Source: Planctomycetaceae bacterium
GTDB lineage: Bacteria; Planctomycetota; Planctomycetia; Planctomycetales; Planctomycetaceae
Direction: 5' to 3'
Assembly (NCBI GenBank): GCA_947479075.1
Contig: CANJZR010000001.1
Coordinates: forward strand, 1 to 35,680
DNA length: 35,680 nt
Below the pieces are notes generated by a model. It was not told where the DNA came from, searched no databases, and worked only from the letters and a program-made list of their open reading frames with translations. This document shows, in pieces, positions 32,863 to 35,680 of this stretch. The position numbers and the translations under genes were made by a program. How positions within the stretch are numbered: the first letter of the stretch is position 1; each line of letters begins with the position of its first letter.

Positions 32863-33894
32863 ATGTTCGTCCGCTCTTGCTGGTCGTGTCGACCGAAGAC
32901 AATCCTGGTGTGTTGTCTCACTGTACTAACGCTTTGCTGCTTGAGCAGTTCATTGCCCGCAGAAGGTGCTAAGAGTGGGGGATACGATCCGTTGACGCCC
33001 CTCCTGACGGAGCAGGTCGACATCATCGACCTGACAGTCCACGACGAGGCCCGCAAACGCGACATCCCGATTCGCATTTACCGCTGTGATTCGCTCAAGT
33101 CAGCTCCAGTTGTGCTGTTCAGCCATGGCCTCGGTGGCTCGCGCGAGATGGGGCCATACCTGGGTAAACACTGGGCCACCTGCGGGTATGTGGCCGTCTT
33201 CCTGCAACATCCCGGGAGTGACACGTCGGTCTGGAAGGGGAAGCGTCCTCGCGAAATCATGAATGCCATGCGGGAGGCCGCCAATGCCGAGAACTTTCTG
33301 CTCCGGGCTCAAGATGTCCCCGCCGTGCTGAACCAGCTGGAGAAGTGGAATGCCGACTCGTCCCACCAGCTGCACGGAGTGTTCGACTTGACTCGGGTCG
33401 GTATGTCGGGGCATTCATTTGGAGCGATGACGACACAGGCGGTCAGCGGGCAGGGCCGTCCCCGTGCGAATGGAAAGTTGACCGAACCTCGCATTAAGGC
33501 TGCACTGCCGATGAGCCCGAGCTCTCCGTCTGTGGGTGATCCCCAGACCGCCTTCAGTCAGGTGCAGATTCCCTGGTTGATAATGACCGGCACAAACGAT
33601 GTTTCGGCCATCGGGGGCCAGACCGTGGAGTCGCGGCTGGCTGTGTACCCCGCGTTACCTCCGGGGCACAAGTATGAGCTGGTGCTCGACAAGGCAGAGC
33701 ACTCGGCCTTCACTGACCGGTCACTGCCCGGCGAACGGGCAGAGAGAAACCCCAACCATCACCGGGTGATCCTGGCCCTGAGCACCGCATTCTGGGATGC
33801 CTATTTGAAGGGCGACAAACAGGCCCAGACCTGGCTCGATGGCGACGCTCCACGCTCGGTCATGGAGAAGGCCGACCGCTGGCAGAAGAAATAG
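32863..33894 (+). CDS. Secreted alpha/beta hydrolase (PAF-acetylhydrolase/chlorophyllase-like)
   Basis: The 343-residue protein begins with a signal sequence (about 12-33) whose TLCC end could be a lipobox, so it may be a lipoprotein. The catalytic triad is S185 in GHSFGA (183-188), D246 in TGTNDV and H280 in KAEHSAF; the oxyanion loop is FSHGLGGS (86-93). The fold and spacing resemble platelet-activating-factor acetylhydrolase II and chlorophyllase-like esterases. Substrate is unknown. GGAG eight bases before the ATG at 32863 fixes the start. The ceramidase-like gene follows 201 bp downstream on the same strand. Confidence 0.88.
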   Translation: MFVRSCWSCRPKTILVCCLTVLTLCCLSSSLPAEGAKSGGYDPLTPLLTEQVDIIDLTVHDEARKRDIPIRIYRCDSLKSAPVVLFSHGLGGSREMGPYLGKHWATCGYVAVFLQHPGSDTSVWKGKRPREIMNAMREAANAENFLLRAQDVPAVLNQLEKWNADSSHQLHGVFDLTRVGMSGHSFGAMTTQAVSGQGRPRANGKLTEPRIKAALPMSPSSPSVGDPQTAFSQVQIPWLIMTGTNDVSAIGGQTVESRLAVYPALPPGHKYELVLDKAEHSAFTDRSLPGERAERNPNHHRVILALSTAFWDAYLKGDKQAQTWLDGDAPRSVMEKADRWQKK

Positions 33895-34095
33895 CTGGTC
33901 TAATACAACCTCTTCACTCCCGACTGCCTTGCCCATCCTCGACATCAAGAGGGCCGCGGAAGCCGCATCAGGATCGAACCGGAACGAGACACCACTGATT
34001 CCAGAGTCAACACATCCCGCGAATTGACATCGCGTCGATGCAGCGAGACGATGAGTGGACTACGCTCCGCGTATCGCCCTCATCGGAGAGATCAA

Positions 34096-35523
34096 ATGTT
34101 GCTGGTTGATGCCGTTTCGCAGTTGGTTCGCAATTCACGTGTGAAGTCTCTGTGTCTGGGGCTGGCAGCATTGAGTCTGATCGCAGCTGCGGGAGAGGCC
34201 TCGGACTGGAAGGCCGGAGTTGCCAAAGCCGATATCACACCCGACAAACCAATGTGGATGTCCGGCTATGCTTCTCGCGATCATCGTGCGGAAGCCACTC
34301 GAACAAAGCTGTGGGGTAAGGTTCTCGTACTGGAAGATGGCCGGGGTGAACGGGTCGTGGCGATCACGCTCGATCTGGTCGGGATCGATCTAGCGACATC
34401 CAACGCATTGAGAGCGAGGATTGAGAAAGAGCATGGATTCGATCGTTCCCGAATCGCGCTGCTCTGCTCGCATACGCATTGCGGCCCGGTTGTGGGCAGC
34501 AACCTGCTGTCGATGTACCTCCTCTCCGACGAAGATCAACAGCTGATTACTGAGTATGCCGCAACACTGATTGATGAACTCGTCGTGGCGGTCGGGCAGG
34601 CCAAATCGGATCTGGCTCCGGCGGAACTCACGTGGGGGAACGGACACACGGACTTCGCCGTGAATCGCCGGACGAACAAGGAGGCGGAGGTTCCCGCACT
34701 GCGGGCTGCGGGGCAGCTGCTGGGGCCCAGTGATCACGATGTGCCGGTGCTGAAGGTGAAATGCGGGGACTCGCTGAAGGCGCTCGTGTTCGGGTATGCC
34801 TGTCACTCGACGACACTGTCATTCTTCGAGTGGTGTGGAGACTACCCCGGCTATGCCATGATCGATGTCGAGGAGAAGAATCCTGGAACGCTGGCGATGT
34901 TCTGGGCGGGTTGTGGTGCCGACCAGAACCCACTCCCTCGCCGCACTGTCGAACTGGCCCAGGAATATGGAAACAAGCTCGCCACTGCGGTCCAGACGGC
35001 GGTGTCCGAGTCGACTCAACCGATCACAGGCAATCTCGATGTTCGTTATGAAGAGCCGGAGATTGGCTTCGACAAGATGTTGACCAAAGAGCAGATCGAG
35101 GCGAACTTAACATCCTCAGACCGTTACGAAGTCGGACGGGCGAAACTGCTGAAGAAAGAGATCGAGACGACTGGCCAGCTGCGCCCGAGTTATGCATACC
35201 CAGTGCAGACGTGGAAGCTTGGCGATGGCCCGCTGTGGGTGATCCTGGGGGGCGAAGTTGTGGTCGACTACGCAATCCGGTTGAAGACAGAAATCCGCAT
35301 GCAGACGGGCATGAAGCCAGTCTGGGTTGCGGGGTATGCGAATGATGTCATGGCCTACATCCCCTCGCTGCGCGTCCTGAAGGAAGGTGGCTACGAAGGG
35401 GAATATGCCATGCTGTATTACGGCCGCCCGGGCATCTGGGCCGAGAACGTGGAAGAGATCATCGTGGGCAAGGTTCACGAACAGGTGCAGTCCATGCTGG
35501 GCTCGAAGGCTCCCGCGAAATAA
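34096..35523 (+). CDS. Neutral/alkaline ceramidase-like secreted hydrolase
   Basis: The 475-residue protein has an N-terminal hydrophobic leader (about 17-35). The region from WKAGVAKADITP (38-49) through LWGKVLVLEDG and SHTHCGP (125-131) to FGYACHSTT (232-240) matches the N-terminal domain of neutral/non-lysosomal ceramidases, where histidines of these motifs bind zinc. GCGADQNP lies at 272-279. True ceramidases have ~650 or more residues with a C-terminal Ig-like domain; this shorter form is common in planctomycetes and other bacteria and its substrate is not established. GGAGAG seven bases before the ATG at 34096 decides the start over the longer frame at 34024. Confidence 0.86.
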   Translation: MLLVDAVSQLVRNSRVKSLCLGLAALSLIAAAGEASDWKAGVAKADITPDKPMWMSGYASRDHRAEATRTKLWGKVLVLEDGRGERVVAITLDLVGIDLATSNALRARIEKEHGFDRSRIALLCSHTHCGPVVGSNLLSMYLLSDEDQQLITEYAATLIDELVVAVGQAKSDLAPAELTWGNGHTDFAVNRRTNKEAEVPALRAAGQLLGPSDHDVPVLKVKCGDSLKALVFGYACHSTTLSFFEWCGDYPGYAMIDVEEKNPGTLAMFWAGCGADQNPLPRRTVELAQEYGNKLATAVQTAVSESTQPITGNLDVRYEEPEIGFDKMLTKEQIEANLTSSDRYEVGRAKLLKKEIETTGQLRPSYAYPVQTWKLGDGPLWVILGGEVVVDYAIRLKTEIRMQTGMKPVWVAGYANDVMAYIPSLRVLKEGGYEGEYAMLYYGRPGIWAENVEEIIVGKVHEQVQSMLGSKAPAK

Positions 35524-35587
35524 CGCGAAAATCTCCAACTTCCGCTGTCACCCTTCATAGCGTTGTGACCGGCCTAATGGGCTGGCC

Positions 35588-35680
35588 CTAATTCGGATCA
35601 CTCGTGCGGCGGGCGACCTCTTTGGCCTGCATGCGTTCCATCTTTTGATTCACGCGCGCAAAGTTCTTCAGCCAGGCATC
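35588..35680 (-). CDS. C-terminal end of an unknown protein, cut by window edge
   Basis: An open minus-strand frame enters at the right edge and ends with TAG at 35588-35590. The last 30 residues are charged and probably helical (for example NQKMERMQAKEVARR). Codon use is like that of neighbouring genes. Too little is present to name a family. It converges on the ceramidase-like gene. Confidence 0.55.
   Translation of the reverse strand, partial: DAWLKNFARVNQKMERMQAKEVARRTSDPN

Overview
The window looks like a piece of chromosome from a planctomycete, moderately GC-rich by eye. That assignment is an inference. It rests on a paired small membrane protein and HTTM-domain protein, a DUF3467 protein, a secreted two-PDZ trypsin-like protease, a very large multi-pass membrane protein with a Pro/Thr/Ala-rich linker, secreted sialidase- and ceramidase-type hydrolases, loosely packed genes separated by palindromic intergenic repeats, and an F-type ATP synthase whose subunits a and b carry histidine-rich extensions. 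No rRNA, tRNA, CRISPR array, transposase or phage gene was recognised.

Region 1-7.5 kb is all on the minus strand. It holds a large multi-pass membrane protein cut by the window edge, a CPBP intramembrane protease downstream of bioA (biotin synthesis), and a secreted HtrA-like protease. A 138-bp element with near-perfect terminal inverted repeats lies between the protease and bioA. Region 7.7-14.3 kb is on the plus strand. It holds a membrane histidine kinase, a small membrane-anchored protein followed by an HTTM-domain protein, a stand-alone receiver protein, an FHA-domain protein and an M20 metallopeptidase. A convergent GH33-type sialidase lies on the minus strand at 14.5-15.7 kb.

Region 16.1-18.9 kb (plus) carries ilvN and ilvC (branched-chain amino acid synthesis), then rpsF and ssb, closed by a strong bidirectional terminator. 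Neither ilvB nor the usual rpsR/rplI partners are present. Two minus-strand genes follow: a sugar-phosphate transferase for polysaccharide synthesis, and a DUF5009/NagX-like membrane acyltransferase.

Region 21.7-29.8 kb is a complete ATP synthase operon, atpZ-atpI-atpB-atpE-atpF-atpH-atpA-atpG-atpD-atpC. The first genes overlap and are probably translationally coupled. A palindromic repeat splits atpG from atpD, and a 15-bp-stem terminator ends the operon. Subunit c has a signal-peptide-like leader. Subunit b has a leader plus a histidine-rich segment, and subunit a ends in a histidine-rich tail.

Region 29.8-35.7 kb holds, on the minus strand, a membrane-anchored thermonuclease, a small two-CxxC protein, a UbiA-family prenyltransferase (probably menaquinone synthesis) and a DUF3467 protein with a convincing promoter and terminator. 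On the plus strand are a secreted alpha/beta hydrolase and a neutral-ceramidase-like protein. The C-terminus of an unknown minus-strand gene enters at the right edge.

No clear-cut new system such as a defence island or new enzyme cluster is visible. The most unusual points are the metal-binding-like extensions on the two stator subunits of the ATP synthase, the uncharacterised small-protein/HTTM pair set among split signalling proteins, and three families of palindromic intergenic repeats.
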